Shown here piece by piece: positions 25,842 through 34,426 of a stretch of DNA of 59,056 bases (position 1 is its first letter; each line of letters begins with the position of its first letter). Origin of the DNA: Pseudomonadota bacterium (GTDB taxonomy: Bacteria > Myxococcota_A > Polyangia > Polyangiales > Polyangiaceae); the NCBI GenBank assembly GCA_023432025.1, contig JAEYVE010000105.1, forward strand, positions 1 through 59,056, written 5' to 3'. The position numbers and the translations under genes were made by a program. The notes under the pieces are model-generated. The model was not told the DNA's origin and made no database searches. It worked only from the letters and a program-made list of their open reading frames with translations.

Positions 25842-27308
25842 CTACTTACGAGCGACACCACCACGACGTAGCAGCTCGAGCCCGTGAAGGTAGAGGTCCG
25901 GCACATCGAAGTCGTCCTTGGAACGGGCGCGAACCACGCCGAGTTCGAGCAGGCTCGTGAGGAGCTCGTCGGAGTCGTTGCCCGGCGGACGATGTCCTTC
26001 GTCCGACCACTCGCCTGCAAAGTTCTTGCCTAACAGCTTGATCAGCTCGCGGCGCGTCCAGGGAACCTCTCTGTCAGGACGGAGACGTTCCTTGAGGCCA
26101 CGCAGCCAACGAAGCTCGTGCGTCATGGCCTGGCTGACATGCTCCTCAGACACCTTGTCGAGAGCCCTGCGAACGGAGGTGTGATGGAGAAGGTGAGCTC
26201 CCTTGGCTTTGCCGCGCTCGAGCTCTTCCTGCGCCGCGAACTCGATGAGCCGCATCAGCGAGCGCGGGAGAGCGCGATCATTGCCGTCCCGCAGGTGGTC
26301 CAGAATCCATCGGAATGCGAGCCCCTTTTGGCTGTTGGCTCCCATGTATCGGTCCACGAGGCGTTCGACGAACGGCTTGGCATCATTGGCGCTGCCGAGC
26401 CGCGGAATTGCACCCAGGACCGGATCGATGGTGCACTCGATCGTCTTCTGCAGATGCGTGACGAGCGTCGCCGACTTGTCCGCGTCGTCCGCAGCGCGCT
26501 TGTTCATGATGTGTTTGATCAGCGCGCCATAGAGGCTCTTGTCGCTCCAGACGAGCTCGACGCGATTGGCGCCCAGCTTGGCGACATCTGCACCGGCGAC
26601 GTCCCTGTGGTGCTTGTAAAAGTCGGAGCGAAGAAACACCTTCGGCCGCAGCCGGCGCCATCGCCGCGCATAGCTGGCCCAGAAGCTGACCAGGCCGCGA
26701 AGGGCGAAGCGCATGCCGTCCCAGTCTTGCGGCGCGAGCACGTCCAGCTCGTCGTAAGCAACAAAGACCCACTTTTCCTCGCGCGCCAAGCGTGCATCGA
26801 GGGCATCCAGCGAGCTCGTGACTTCCGTCGCCACCTGCCTGTAGCCAGCAAGGATTTCCGCTGCATTTGCCCCCGGCGGAGCGATCACCGGCGAAAGGCT
26901 GGCGGCGTCCAGAAGACCCCCGTTGGCCGCCGCTCGAACGAGAAGCGCCATCCACAGATCGCGACCATCAGTAGCGGGTCCGGTGGCCACGCTACGCCAC
27001 CCCACACCGTCTGGCCCTGCCGTACCGAGCGGCCATCCATCGAGCCAAGTCGCCCTTCCCGCGGGACCTTTGACGCCGGGCGCGAAGCGGAGGAGCGCTT
27101 CACGCACCTCGTTTTCGACGAGTGCTCGCTTCAACTGCGTCTTGCCGGCCCCGCGATCTCCAATGATGAGGGCTACCTCTGGCTCGAGCGCACGGATGTG
27201 CTCTGGCACCGGGAAAATGCTTGCAGGATTCGTTTGCTCCGCCAAGCCCGAGTCGAACCGCAGCGTGCGGAGGAGCTCCTCTCGCTTTTCGTTGGTGAGG
27301 TTAGCCAA
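25842..27308 (-). CDS. P-loop ATPase, third gene of the HEPN/ParA operon
   Basis: A protein of 488 to 499 residues with Walker A GDRGAGKTQ near the N-terminus and Walker B WVFVAYDELDVL near the middle, as in large P-loop ATPases of the STAND/KAP or DUF-type classes. It ends with a winged-helix-like helical region (RRELIKLLGKNFAGEWSDEG). Two starts are possible. A TTG at 27308 overlaps the previous gene by eight bases and has GAGGAAG six bases before it; the ATG at 27341 has no ribosome binding site. I list the first. The gene is coupled to the ParA-like gene, so both ATPases should act together. Confidence 0.78.
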   Translation of the reverse strand: MANLTNEKREELLRTLRFDSGLAEQTNPASIFPVPEHIRALEPEVALIIGDRGAGKTQLKRALVENEVREALLRFAPGVKGPAGRATWLDGWPLGTAGPDGVGWRSVATGPATDGRDLWMALLVRAAANGGLLDAASLSPVIAPPGANAAEILAGYRQVATEVTSSLDALDARLAREEKWVFVAYDELDVLAPQDWDGMRFALRGLVSFWASYARRWRRLRPKVFLRSDFYKHHRDVAGADVAKLGANRVELVWSDKSLYGALIKHIMNKRAADDADKSATLVTHLQKTIECTIDPVLGAIPRLGSANDAKPFVERLVDRYMGANSQKGLAFRWILDHLRDGNDRALPRSLMRLIEFAAQEELERGKAKGAHLLHHTSVRRALDKVSEEHVSQAMTHELRWLRGLKERLRPDREVPWTRRELIKLLGKNFAGEWSDEGHRPPGNDSDELLTSLLELGVVRARSKDDFDVPDLYLHGLELLRRGGVARK

Positions 27309-28608
27309 GGTCCGCTTCCTCGACTCTGCCGACCCGTTCATCGAACCGAGCGTGGAGGGCCACAAGATCGGGGTCGGTCGTCAAGCGGTCAGCAATATCC
27401 TCGATGGAGGCGTAGTGCGCGAACGCGGCGTTGTAGTGGATAGGGACCGGTACGTGCGGTGCGAAGTCGCTGCCCATGTCGTCCAGCGACCAGATCGAGT
27501 CATCCTCGGTCGAGTTCTTTGCGTAATAGCCGTCGCGGAAAATTTGCTCGACTCGACGAGAGAACGCCTCACGCGCGAGCTGAGCCGCCTCGACCACCTC
27601 TGGAACGAGCGCCTGCACGACAACGCATTCGAGCTGCGGTAGGCCCTGGCGCGCGGCATCGTAGCCAAGGTGTCGCACGACGCGCTCCAGGCCCGCGAGA
27701 CTCTGCGCATTGCTCGTAGCGATCAAGACGTGCAGATGAGCCAGCCCCGACAAGAGCAAACCCGCAGCAGGCGAGAGCCCTGCGCGTCCATCGAGCAAGA
27801 TCCTGGCGGGACTGCGCTCGCGAAGTGCCCACAGCAGCTTCGCCAGCGGGTGGTCCTCGGCTCTCCCACGTACTTCGAGGTCCACACGCGCCAGCTTGGG
27901 CAGATAGCCGTCGTCGAGCTGCCCGGCAGGCGTGACCTCGATTTGTCCGCTTCCGGTCAGCGCCTCACGCGCGACGACGTGGAAGTAGTCCTCGATGGGA
28001 TGCGGGGCGGAGCTTTCGAGTAGGTAGTCCACGGTACCCCACGAGCTCGTCGTGCCGATGTCGTCCGCCGCCAGGAGGGTGCCGACGCCTGGCGCATCCA
28101 AGTCGACATCCACGACGGAGATCTTCTCCCCGCGCCTGGCGCACGCGAGCGCATAGCTCGCGAGGAGCGTCGTGCGACCAACGCCGCCCTTGAAGCCATG
28201 AAACGCAATGATGGGCGGACCTTCTTCTAGGGACCACAAGGGCCGCGCCCCCGCGCTCGAGCGCCAAGCCGTGTGGTGCCTGAAGCGATCGGTGACGCGG
28301 GCGCGCTCGTCGTCGAGCGGCGTGCCTTCGAGCCATGCCGTTCGCGTCAGTAGGTCTTCGTCTCGCTCGGGATGGCTCGCTACCGACAGGTGAACCGACC
28401 CTGTCCAGTGCTCTCCACAGGCGTCAGCGAACCGGTTCGCGAGAGTGCTGTCGATGCCTTCCTCTCCAATCCAGACCGCGAGCGAGATGCGTCCATAGAT
28501 GTCCACGATCGCAGTGGCGTACCGCACGGCGTTGTCTTCTCGGACGATTTCGACGACGAGAGCGAGCGCTGCCACGCGAGCTTCGTCGAGGTGCAAGCGT
28601 TGCGTCAT
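27301..28608 (-). CDS. ParA/MinD-like ATPase with KGGVGRTT motif
   Basis: A 435-residue ATPase. The deviant Walker A reads FKGGVGRTTLL (139-149), with Arg where canonical ParA has Lys after the last Gly, and the next motif reads VVDVDLDAPGVGTLL. An N-terminal domain of about 130 residues precedes it (ARVAALALVVEIVREDN, YATAIVDIYGRISLAVW). Proteins with KGGVGR-type loops are known near bacterial defence genes. Its ATG overlaps the HEPN stop by four bases (ATGA) and its stop overlaps the downstream ATPase start. No ParB-like gene or partition site is near, so plasmid partition is unlikely. Confidence 0.82.
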   Translation of the reverse strand: MTQRLHLDEARVAALALVVEIVREDNAVRYATAIVDIYGRISLAVWIGEEGIDSTLANRFADACGEHWTGSVHLSVASHPERDEDLLTRTAWLEGTPLDDERARVTDRFRHHTAWRSSAGARPLWSLEEGPPIIAFHGFKGGVGRTTLLASYALACARRGEKISVVDVDLDAPGVGTLLAADDIGTTSSWGTVDYLLESSAPHPIEDYFHVVAREALTGSGQIEVTPAGQLDDGYLPKLARVDLEVRGRAEDHPLAKLLWALRERSPARILLDGRAGLSPAAGLLLSGLAHLHVLIATSNAQSLAGLERVVRHLGYDAARQGLPQLECVVVQALVPEVVEAAQLAREAFSRRVEQIFRDGYYAKNSTEDDSIWSLDDMGSDFAPHVPVPIHYNAAFAHYASIEDIADRLTTDPDLVALHARFDERVGRVEEADLG

Positions 28609-29069
28609 AGGACCCCGTCGAGCTGCATCTGGATGATGGCTGCAGCCGCGTTGGTGGCAGAAGTGACGAACGCTAGAGCCTTCACGTCGCTCACATGCTC
28701 TTCGCGATAGCGCAGTGTCTCCTTCCAGTCGGCGACGATCTCATCACCTGTTGAGGGAAGGAAGTGCGCGTAGGCTTGCCCTTGTGGACCAAGATACTCG
28801 CTCACGAGCTGAAGCAGGGCGTGCCCGTAGGGCTTCTTCCGAAGTGTCTCGTGCCAGGCCTGCAGCGTGGCGGCATCGATCGTCCTAGTTGCGGCATCAA
28901 ATGCGCGATCGTGGAGGATGATCGCCTTGGCTGCGCACTCAACCGTATAGCCCGCGAGATACGCCGCGCCGTCGTACCGAGCAGCACCCAACAAAGTGCG
29001 CGCATCCTGCTCGTGCTTTTTGGCCGCCAGGGGGAAGTCGTCACCGCACGTGTGAGCAAGAGATGTCAC
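28605..29069 (-). CDS. HEPN-domain protein
   Basis: A 154-residue helical protein with the HEPN pattern: a first helix (AAKKHEQDARTLLGAARYDG), then YLAGYTVECAAKAIILHDRA, and the motif RKKPYGH at residues 77-83. That matches the RX4-6H motif of catalytic HEPN ribonucleases. Family knowledge therefore suggests an RNase toxin or effector. It is the first gene of a three-gene operon, coupled to the ParA-like ATPase. The start in the frame is a GTG at 29069; an internal start is possible. The 150-base upstream gap holds no other gene. Confidence 0.75.
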   Translation of the reverse strand: MTSLAHTCGDDFPLAAKKHEQDARTLLGAARYDGAAYLAGYTVECAAKAIILHDRAFDAATRTIDAATLQAWHETLRKKPYGHALLQLVSEYLGPQGQAYAHFLPSTGDEIVADWKETLRYREEHVSDVKALAFVTSATNAAAAIIQMQLDGVL

Positions 29070-29218
29070 GGCCGCACCCTATCAGGGGGGCCTAGGGGAA
29101 GGCCATCCTGTCGTTCTCAGGAATCTCGGCCCCCAACGGCGAGCGACGCCTCCAAGCAGATCCCAGCCCGGCGAGTCCCTGCGTAGCCGCCACTGATGGG
29201 TCCGTCCGGCACCTCTCC

Positions 29219-30127
29219 TCACTCCTCGAAATAGTCGCTGTCGAGCTTCGGCACCTTCACCATGCGGTGCGTGACGCCGACGCCGTGCTCGATCATCAGC
29301 GACGTGAGCCGAGCGCCGTCGACCAAGACGACGTCCACCGACTTGGCGAACTCGATCGCCTGGGCGGTGAACGCCGAGGTGGTGATGAAGACGCCCTTCT
29401 TTGCGCGTTGTCCGGCGAGGGCGCCGTAGAAGGCTTGTACGTCGGGACGACCGACGCTGCCCTGCCAGCGCTTGGCTTGCACGTAGACCTTTTCGAGGCC
29501 GAGGCGATCGAGAGAGATGATGCCGTCGATACCGCCGTCTCCGGCCTTGCCGACGCGCTCGAGATCTTTGCGGCTCGTGCCGTAGCCGAGCGCGTGCAGG
29601 AGATCGAGCACCAGTGCTTCGAAGAACTCGGGGGTGTTCTGGAGGATGGCTTCGAGCAGATCGTCCGCTACGGAGGCGGTGAGCTCCTGAAGCGCGCCCT
29701 CGAGGCGGTCATCGGGGCTTTCGACAGCTGCGGGACCAGCCGGGGCGAAAGAAGCGGTCTCTCCTTCTGATTCCGGAGTAGAGGTCGAGCGACGCTCCCT
29801 TTCGACGGTAGCAAGTGCTTGAACTTCGTCCGCCGAGAGCTTTTCGTGAGTACGCGCAAACTCGTGTCCTGCAGGAGTGAGCCTCCAGAGGCCACGCTGC
29901 GGGGACTCCGAGAGACCACGCCGCTTCAGGCGATCGTGCGCCCAGCCCGCTCGATTCCGATAGACGTATTGAACAGCGCTCGGCACGCGCAACTCACGCT
30001 GTTCCTGCGTCAGGTCGAGCGCGTCTGCGGCGGCCTCTGCCGCCTCTCTCGCTCGAACACCTTCTGGATGCTGCGCCAGAAAGCGCAAAACAGGCTCGAT
30101 GAACTGATCGAAGGTGGGGATCGACAT
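29219..30127 (-). CDS. mrr: Mrr-type restriction endonuclease
   Basis: A 302-residue protein of the Mrr family, which cuts modified (methylated) DNA. An N-terminal winged-helix DNA-binding domain (AVQYVYRNRAGWAHDRLKRR; SESPQRGLWRLTPAGHEF) is followed by an Mrr catalytic domain with the PD-(D/E)XK core: GYGTSRKDLERVGKAGDGGI, then D in GGIDG, and QAKRW. It starts two bases after hsdS and looks like the last gene of the type I operon. The same operon therefore encodes a methyl-dependent nuclease and a methylase, so its target must differ from the HsdM mark. Confidence 0.9.
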   Translation of the reverse strand: MSIPTFDQFIEPVLRFLAQHPEGVRAREAAEAAADALDLTQEQRELRVPSAVQYVYRNRAGWAHDRLKRRGLSESPQRGLWRLTPAGHEFARTHEKLSADEVQALATVERERRSTSTPESEGETASFAPAGPAAVESPDDRLEGALQELTASVADDLLEAILQNTPEFFEALVLDLLHALGYGTSRKDLERVGKAGDGGIDGIISLDRLGLEKVYVQAKRWQGSVGRPDVQAFYGALAGQRAKKGVFITTSAFTAQAIEFAKSVDVVLVDGARLTSLMIEHGVGVTHRMVKVPKLDSDYFEE

Positions 30128-30129
30128 GC

Positions 30130-31746
30130 TCAGCTGGCCTTCGTTTTGCGCTGCTTCTCACGTGTGCGCGCGCCGGACTGGGGAGCGCCGCGCGACTTCG
30201 AGGGGGCGGCGGCGTCCGCTTCGGCTTGTTCGCGGAGACGGGCGAGGAGCGTGGCGGCGGGTTCGTCTGCGGGGTCTTGGGGGACGAGCTCGCCGCGGAA
30301 GGCGTTCCTCAGCACGGCTTCATCTAGTTCGTTCAGCAACAGAGCATCTTGGCGAATGCCTTCGCTGAGTCGTGACAGGTCGCGCATTGCACGCTCGACG
30401 TATGCGAGCAATGCGCCCTGCTCGGCAACTGCAGGCACCGGAACCGGGAATCGTCGCAAGTCTCCGAGGTTGATCCGTTGTTGGGCGCTACCGACCTTAT
30501 GCGCAAGAAACGCGCTGATGAAGTGGGGGGATCTCATCATCCAGAGAAGCACATCTGGAAGCAGCACTCCGGCTAGGCGAAGCACCGCCAACGCACGGTT
30601 AACGTTCGCACCCGCAAGTGTTGCTGGAACCACAGCGCAACGTCCAATTGTGGCCATCACAGCAAGCAGAACGTCACCCTCCACCAATCGAGTCCGCGAG
30701 AACTCATCCGCCAAAGAAGGTGCTATTTCGTAGAGCTCGGACGTATCGATCGAGTCTGCCTTGAGGTCCATCACCCGTATCATCGGAACTCCGCCCGGAG
30801 TCCGTTCACCAGGTTTCAACACCCCGTACCCAAGCCCGTCCTCGGTGAGGAGTTCCTCCATCGCCGCCCAACACCACCCCTCCGGCAGCTCTGGCAAACC
30901 TTCGGTGTCGACGGGGGCGGGCTCTTGGTACTTCTTTTTCCAGCTGTCGTCCTTGGGGAGCTTGCCTTTGGCTTGGAGCTTTTCGAGCTCTGCTTCTTCC
31001 CAGCGGCGACGGCGTTCGGCGCGGATGCGCTCGAGGAGCTTGGAAGCGGGTTCGACGTTTGGGTTTTGGGCGCGCCACTCCTTGGTGAGGTCGCCACGGA
31101 ACGCTGCGGCGAGGATGGACTGACGGAGCTTTTCGAGCAGGGGCGGGACGGCTTCGAGCGCTTCCTTGGCTCGGGTGCTCTTTTCGTTCAGCGCGTCGAG
31201 CTTGGCGACGATGCGGCGTTGTTCGTTGAGGGGCGGAAGTGGGCAATCCAGCGCCCGGACATGCGCGATGTTGAGTCGGGGCACCCCGGTCCCGAGGAGG
31301 GCGCTGTCATACTGTGCGCGGAGTACTGGCGAGCGGAGCAGCCATGCCAGAAATCGCGGATCAAGCAGATTCTTCTTTGCTCTGATCCGTGCCGATGACT
31401 GCGTGATGTTTGCACCGTCCAGTTCCGCAGGAACAACAGCGACCTTTCCCACTGTACCTACGATCGAAAGGAGAACATCGTCTCCCCTCAACGAGGCTCG
31501 TTTGTACTTGCGGGCAATCTCAACGGTAGTTCTCCGCAACTGATCTAGTTGAATCTTGTTCCGGACAATCTCCGTTGGGCGAACGTAGGGAACGCCGCTT
31601 TCTTGCTCCGGCCCTGGCTGAAGAATTCCGTAGATAATCGGTGCGGTAGTTTCGACCAGAGCTTCAAGGTGGGCGGTCGTCCACCCTACCGGCAGCTCGC
31701 CGCACACGCTCTCGCGCCCCGCACCCTTCATCCTGAAACCGTTCAT
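30130..31746 (-). CDS. hsdS: Type I restriction enzyme specificity subunit
   Basis: A 538-residue HsdS with two target recognition domains separated by conserved helices. The first runs from about 15 to 185 (GVPYVRPTEIVRNKI, LPPLNEQRRIVAKLDAL), the spacer includes SILAAAFRGDLTKEW and LLERIRAERRRRWEEAELEK, and the second runs from about 285 to 450 (GVPMIRVMDLKADSIDTSEL, RFPVPVPAVAEQGALLAYVE). It sets the DNA sequence recognised by the complex. AGGA lies before the ATG at 31746, and it starts 10 bases after the HEPN-like gene. Confidence 0.92.
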   Translation of the reverse strand: MNGFRMKGAGRESVCGELPVGWTTAHLEALVETTAPIIYGILQPGPEQESGVPYVRPTEIVRNKIQLDQLRRTTVEIARKYKRASLRGDDVLLSIVGTVGKVAVVPAELDGANITQSSARIRAKKNLLDPRFLAWLLRSPVLRAQYDSALLGTGVPRLNIAHVRALDCPLPPLNEQRRIVAKLDALNEKSTRAKEALEAVPPLLEKLRQSILAAAFRGDLTKEWRAQNPNVEPASKLLERIRAERRRRWEEAELEKLQAKGKLPKDDSWKKKYQEPAPVDTEGLPELPEGWCWAAMEELLTEDGLGYGVLKPGERTPGGVPMIRVMDLKADSIDTSELYEIAPSLADEFSRTRLVEGDVLLAVMATIGRCAVVPATLAGANVNRALAVLRLAGVLLPDVLLWMMRSPHFISAFLAHKVGSAQQRINLGDLRRFPVPVPAVAEQGALLAYVERAMRDLSRLSEGIRQDALLLNELDEAVLRNAFRGELVPQDPADEPAATLLARLREQAEADAAAPSKSRGAPQSGARTREKQRKTKAS

Positions 31747-31756
31747 TGCGTCCTAC

Positions 31757-32260
31757 TCAAGAGAAGATGGAGTCGTGCTTCTCGATCAGCTCGCGGGCGA
31801 AGCGCACCAGAAGGCCCACCGTGGCGGCTCCGCGCGCGCCGTAGCGTGACAGGTTGGGAAGAGCCTCACAGGGAGCGACGACTCCCCGCGTCGTTTCCCA
31901 CGGATACTCGAGCCACGGACCCGAGAGCCTGCCGCGATCACGGGCGTTCTTCGGCTGAAGCCCCTCGAGCTCGTCGACCAAAGGCTGAAGCGCGCGAAGT
32001 TGTCCGAGCGATAAGCTGAGCTTCTCACGCAATCGCCGGTTGCCCAGGAGATGCATCATGTGGGATGCGCCGAGGTGGGTGGTTTGCGCGAGCTCGATGC
32101 TCCATTGTCCGCTGCGCAGCAATGCCGACTTCGCGATTTTCTCGAACACCATTTGGAGCAGCATGGCGCGCACGCTCTCGTGAACGTCCGCGCGCGATGC
32201 CTCGAGCTCGATTTCGGCTTGCCTCAGGTAGGCGCTCGCCCACTCCGTCTCGGTCGCCAT
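31757..32260 (-). CDS. HEPN-like helical protein between hsdM and hsdS
   Basis: A 167-residue mostly helical protein. WASAYLRQAEIELEASRADV and AMLLQMVFEKIAKSALLRSG resemble the first two helices of HEPN-type proteins, and the late part has THLGASHMMHLL. I do not see a clean RX4-6H motif, so catalytic activity is uncertain. The ATG at 32260 is preferred; the upstream frame is unrelated. It follows a 110-residue protein by 14 bases and precedes hsdS by 10 bases, so it is part of the same transcript. Confidence 0.6.
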   Translation of the reverse strand: MATETEWASAYLRQAEIELEASRADVHESVRAMLLQMVFEKIAKSALLRSGQWSIELAQTTHLGASHMMHLLGNRRLREKLSLSLGQLRALQPLVDELEGLQPKNARDRGRLSGPWLEYPWETTRGVVAPCEALPNLSRYGARGAATVGLLVRFARELIEKHDSIFS

Positions 32261-32274
32261 TTCAGCAGGCGCAT

Positions 32275-32607
32275 TCAGGCCGAACGGCGACGCTCGAAGA
32301 TGAGCTCCACGTCGTGCGCGATTGGATCCAACTCGGGAGGCCAGCGCAGCTCGGCACGTCGCGCCCAATCCTTCGGGTTCATCAGAACGACGACGGACTT
32401 CACTGGCACCTCGGGCGGCGCCTCCGTAAAGCGAAAAGGCAAGACCTCGCCGTCTGGCTGGACCGAGGACGTGATCTCGATGAGGCGCACTTCAGTGGCG
32501 TGCGGAACCTGGAAGATTTCCTGGATCCCTTCGTCATCCGCCGCGTGCTCGCCGGCGAGGAGCTTCGCCGCGGTATCCACGGTGTCAGGGCCAAAAATGC
32601 CAGCCAT
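32275..32607 (-). CDS. Small hypothetical protein, partner of the HEPN-like gene
   Basis: A 110-residue protein (MAGIFGPDTVDTAAKLLAGE at the start, AHDVELIFERRRSA at the end) with an alternating pattern suggestive of a beta-sheet. No family recognised. It lies between hsdM and the HEPN-like gene on the same strand, so the two could be a toxin-antitoxin-like pair, or accessory proteins of the restriction enzyme. The ATG at 32607 is preferred because the frame further upstream runs into hsdM. Confidence 0.6.
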   Translation of the reverse strand: MAGIFGPDTVDTAAKLLAGEHAADDEGIQEIFQVPHATEVRLIEITSSVQPDGEVLPFRFTEAPPEVPVKSVVVLMNPKDWARRAELRWPPELDPIAHDVELIFERRRSA

Positions 32608-32665
32608 CTGCTCAGTGTAAGTCAGCTCGCCTAGGCGGGCAACGCGCCACAGGCACGCCACTTTC

Positions 32666-34108
32666 CTACTCCCCTCCCAACATCGCCCGGAGCCCCTCCA
32701 TCTCCTCCGTCGCAATTCGCAACTTCTCCAAAATCTCCGCCGCGATCACCTCCGGCTCGGCGAGCTCTTCGCCGGCGCCGTTGCTCTCATCCTTGAGCCA
32801 AGTGATGTCCAGGTTGTCGCCGCGCTTTGCGATCTCCTCGCGCGTGAACTTCCGAAAGCGCCCCGTTTCGCCTTCGTCTTTGCGCTTGGCGCCGCCGTGC
32901 GGGTCCTTGCCGAACGCTTTTTCGAAGTCGGCGAAGTGCGCGTCCGTCAGCGGCGTGCGCTTGCCGAAGGCGGGCATGTTGGTGCGCATGTCGTACACCC
33001 ACACGGCCTTCGTGCTGGCAGTGTCCTTTTCGCCTTTGGAGAAGAAGAGCACGTTCGTTTTGACGCCTTGCGCGTAGAAGATGCCGGTCGGGAGCCTGAG
33101 AATGGTGTGCAGGTTGCACTTGTTCATCAGGTCCCGGCGAATGTCCGTGCCGGCGTTTTCTTCGAAGAGCACGTTGTCCGGCAGCACCACCGCCGCGCGC
33201 CCGCCGGGCTTGCCCTTCGCGGGCACCTTCAGTGAGCGGTAAATGTGCTGCAGAAAGCCGAGCTGCTTGTTGCTGGTGGGGTAAACGAAGTCGTCCCGGC
33301 TGGGCGCGCCGCCGCCCTTTTTGGTGCCAAAGGGCGGGTTGGTAAGAATCACATCCGCCGCGGGCAGCTGCTTGCCCTTGTCGCTCAGCGTGTCCCCCAG
33401 AGAGATGCCGTGCTCGATGCTGTGCAGCAGCAGGTTCATGAGCGCCAGGCGGCGCGTGTCCGGCACCAGCTCCATGCCGATGAAGGCTTTGTGCTTTTGG
33501 AACTCCTGCGCGTCCAAGGGCAAATCGAAGAGCCCCTCGGTGTTCGATTTGATGAAGGCGTCCGCGGCGATCAAAAAGCCCGCAGTGCCGGCGGCGGGAT
33601 CTTGCACCACCTCGCCCGGCTGGGGCTGCACCAAGCGCACCATGCTGTCGATGAGCGGGCGCGGCGTGAAGTACTGGCCAGCGCCGCTCTTCAGCTCGCC
33701 GGCATTCTTTTGCAAAAGGCCCTCGTACAGGTCGCCGAGGCCCTCTTCCTTGGCGCTGTACCAGTCCAGCGCGTCAATGTCCTTGACCAACTTGGCGAGG
33801 TTCCGCGGCTCGCGCAGGCTGGTTTGCGCGTTCGCGTAAATGTCCACGACGCGGCCGGGCGCGTTCGTGCCGAGCTCGAGCAAGAGCTTGCGGTAAAAGG
33901 CGAGCTGCTCCGTGCCCTCTTTGCTTTCCAAGTCGCTCCAGCGGTAGCCCTCCGGGATTTGCTTTTCGTACTCCTCGCCGCGCTCCTTCATCATTTTGAG
34001 AAAGAGCAGGTACGTGAGCTCGGTCACGTACTGGTGGTACGTGATGCCGTCGTCCCGCAGGACGTGACACAGGTTCCAAAGGCGCTGAACGATGTCGTTG
34101 TTCGTCAT
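32666..34108 (-). CDS. hsdM: Type I restriction enzyme methylase subunit
   Basis: A 480-residue N6-adenine methyltransferase. An N-terminal helical domain (NDIVQRLWNLCHVLRDDGIT) is followed by the catalytic domain with QYFTPRPLIDSMVRL, AdoMet-binding DPAAGTAGFLIAA, and the NPPFG motif (DVILTNPPFG). Together with HsdS it methylates host DNA and directs HsdR. The length is normal. It starts at 34108, just after the HicA gene, which breaks its adjacency to hsdR. Confidence 0.94.
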   Translation of the reverse strand: MTNNDIVQRLWNLCHVLRDDGITYHQYVTELTYLLFLKMMKERGEEYEKQIPEGYRWSDLESKEGTEQLAFYRKLLLELGTNAPGRVVDIYANAQTSLREPRNLAKLVKDIDALDWYSAKEEGLGDLYEGLLQKNAGELKSGAGQYFTPRPLIDSMVRLVQPQPGEVVQDPAAGTAGFLIAADAFIKSNTEGLFDLPLDAQEFQKHKAFIGMELVPDTRRLALMNLLLHSIEHGISLGDTLSDKGKQLPAADVILTNPPFGTKKGGGAPSRDDFVYPTSNKQLGFLQHIYRSLKVPAKGKPGGRAAVVLPDNVLFEENAGTDIRRDLMNKCNLHTILRLPTGIFYAQGVKTNVLFFSKGEKDTASTKAVWVYDMRTNMPAFGKRTPLTDAHFADFEKAFGKDPHGGAKRKDEGETGRFRKFTREEIAKRGDNLDITWLKDESNGAGEELAEPEVIAAEILEKLRIATEEMEGLRAMLGGE

Positions 34109-34198
34109 GGGAGGCGGGGCCAGAGGGCCAAAAACCCTAGCGGGCGACTAGCTCTTTGCCCAGCCTGCGACGGTGCCGCCGGCGTGGGGTGAATGGCG

Positions 34199-34423
34199 TC
34201 AATACGCGCCGAAGAACTCGTCCTCGGTGATACCCGCGTTCTTGAGAATGGCTCGGGCAGTGCCTTCCTTGAGCGTCCTGCCTCCATGGACGGGCACAGT
34301 GAGGGGCAAGCTACCAGGACGGACCAACACGGCGTGGCTACCCGTCTGGCGCTCGAGGGTCCAGCCGAGGCGCCGGAGCGCGCGCAACATGCGCGACGCT
34401 TGGATCTGCGCCATGCGCCCCAT
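34199..34423 (-). CDS. hicA: HicA-like toxin
   Basis: A 74-residue protein of the HicA/YcfA mRNA-interferase family. The double-stranded RNA-binding-type fold carries the catalytic His in QTGSHAVLVRP, followed by LTVPVHGGRTLKEGTARAIL and KNAGITEDEF. HicA toxins cleave mRNA and are neutralised by HicB. It starts three bases after the MerR-HicB gene, so antitoxin comes first. An internal ATG at 34414 is also possible. It lies between hsdR and hsdM. Confidence 0.85.
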   Translation of the reverse strand: MGRMAQIQASRMLRALRRLGWTLERQTGSHAVLVRPGSLPLTVPVHGGRTLKEGTARAILKNAGITEDEFFGAY

Positions 34424-34426
34424 GAG

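Noticed and set aside
27301..28608. Plasmid partition ParA
   Set aside because: The P-loop is KGGVGR, there is no ParB or centromere-like repeat, and the gene is coupled to a HEPN protein and another ATPase.
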